DNA of 64,000 nt from Eunapius fragilis (lineage: Eukaryota; Porifera; Demospongiae; Spongillida; Spongillidae). The notes under the pieces are model-generated. The model was not told where the DNA came from and ran no database searches. It saw only the letters and a list, made by a program, of their open reading frames with translations. Shown here one piece after another: positions 63,632 through 64,000 of this stretch; the first letter of the stretch is position 1; each line of letters opens with the position of its first letter. Location: positions 5,509,490 to 5,573,489 of the forward strand of contig OY811975.1 of NCBI GenBank assembly GCA_963681505.1. The letters run 5' to 3'. Both the position numbers and the translations under genes were made by a program.

Positions 63632-64000
63632 TTCATAAGTTTTTTTTCGCCTTGTCTGCAGTATCGCAGTCAATAATCCAATATCTTTAATTATTTTTAT
63701 TATTTAGTAGAATGTATGATGATGTGTCCTTGCCCACACCCTCTTCTTCTTCGGGGACATCCTCCTCCCCAGCCTCCTTGCCATGCTTGTTCTGGCCAGG
63801 CAGGCCAGGGTGGCAGTGGCCATGCAAGCCAGGAGGGAAGCACTGCTGGTGGTGGTGGGTGGGGGCAGCACTGGTGGTGGTGGGTGGGGGCAGCACTGGT
63901 GGTGGTGGGTGGGGGCAGCACTGGTGGTGGTGGGTGGGGGCAGCACTGGTGGTGGTGGGTGGGGGCAGCACTGTGGTGGTGGTGGTGGGGGCGGCACTGG
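63632..64000 (-). other. Duplicate of 25,300-25,600 with a 25-bp tandem repeat, runs off the window
   Basis: 63,632-63,850 matches 25,297-25,540 (TCTTCTTCTTCGGGGACATC, CTGGCCAGGCAGGCCA). From about 63,836 the 25-bp unit GCACTGGTGGTGGTGGGTGG + GGGCA repeats five to six times. Because 25 is not a multiple of three, all minus frames cycle through the same Pro/Thr/His/Cys text, so the open frames here are not evidence of a protein. Confidence 0.6.

Noticed and set aside
63836-64000. Collagen-like or Pro-rich protein
   Set aside because: The 25-bp tandem unit explains the text in every frame.

Overview
This is eukaryotic, almost certainly animal, DNA. It has short GT-AG introns (plus one GC-AG), long (TG)n/(CA)n microsatellites, many transposons with terminal inverted repeats (TIRs), degenerate non-LTR retroelements and intron-split genes. 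The mix of hAT, CACTA/Chapaev-like and RAG1-N-like elements with a ubiquitin-like/RBR gene family fits a non-bilaterian marine invertebrate. A demosponge is my best guess, but the sequence alone does not prove it.

The centre is one duplicated locus: copy A at about 13.1-25.1 kb and copy B at about 27.9-49.7 kb, continuing to a 6-kb palindromic insertion that ends at 55.7 kb. Each copy carries a head-to-head gene pair. On the minus strand is a ubiquitin-like (Ubl) plus RING-between-RING (RBR) E3-ligase-like gene. On the plus strand is a two-exon gene for a small ubiquitin-like protein that ends in Gly-Gly plus a short tail. The first exons of both genes are 27 codons long and end in phase 0, so the two are probably ancient paralogues sharing a bidirectional promoter. 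RBR-A looks complete. RBR-B has lost its Rcat (RING2) domain and instead reads into the 3' tail of an LTR retroelement.

The large first introns of the Ubl genes (about 9 kb in A, 14 kb in B) are full of transposons. A and B often act as empty and filled sites for each other. A alone carries a 2.0-kb CACTA/Chapaev-like element and a 412-bp nested palindrome. B alone carries a 3.8-kb hAT element with an apparently intact four-exon transposase, a 214-bp MITE in the promoter, a 4.9-kb CACAG-terminated element with a broken gene resembling the RAG1 N-terminal region, and the 6.0-kb element with arms of about 2.2 kb.

The left flank (1-13 kb) holds a few low-confidence split genes, microsatellites and repeat relics. 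The right flank (57-64 kb) holds an intact single-exon carbonyl-reductase-like SDR gene, a broken copy, a small third fragment, a Tc1/mariner-like element and two hairpin MITEs. No rRNA, tRNA or CRISPR array was recognised.
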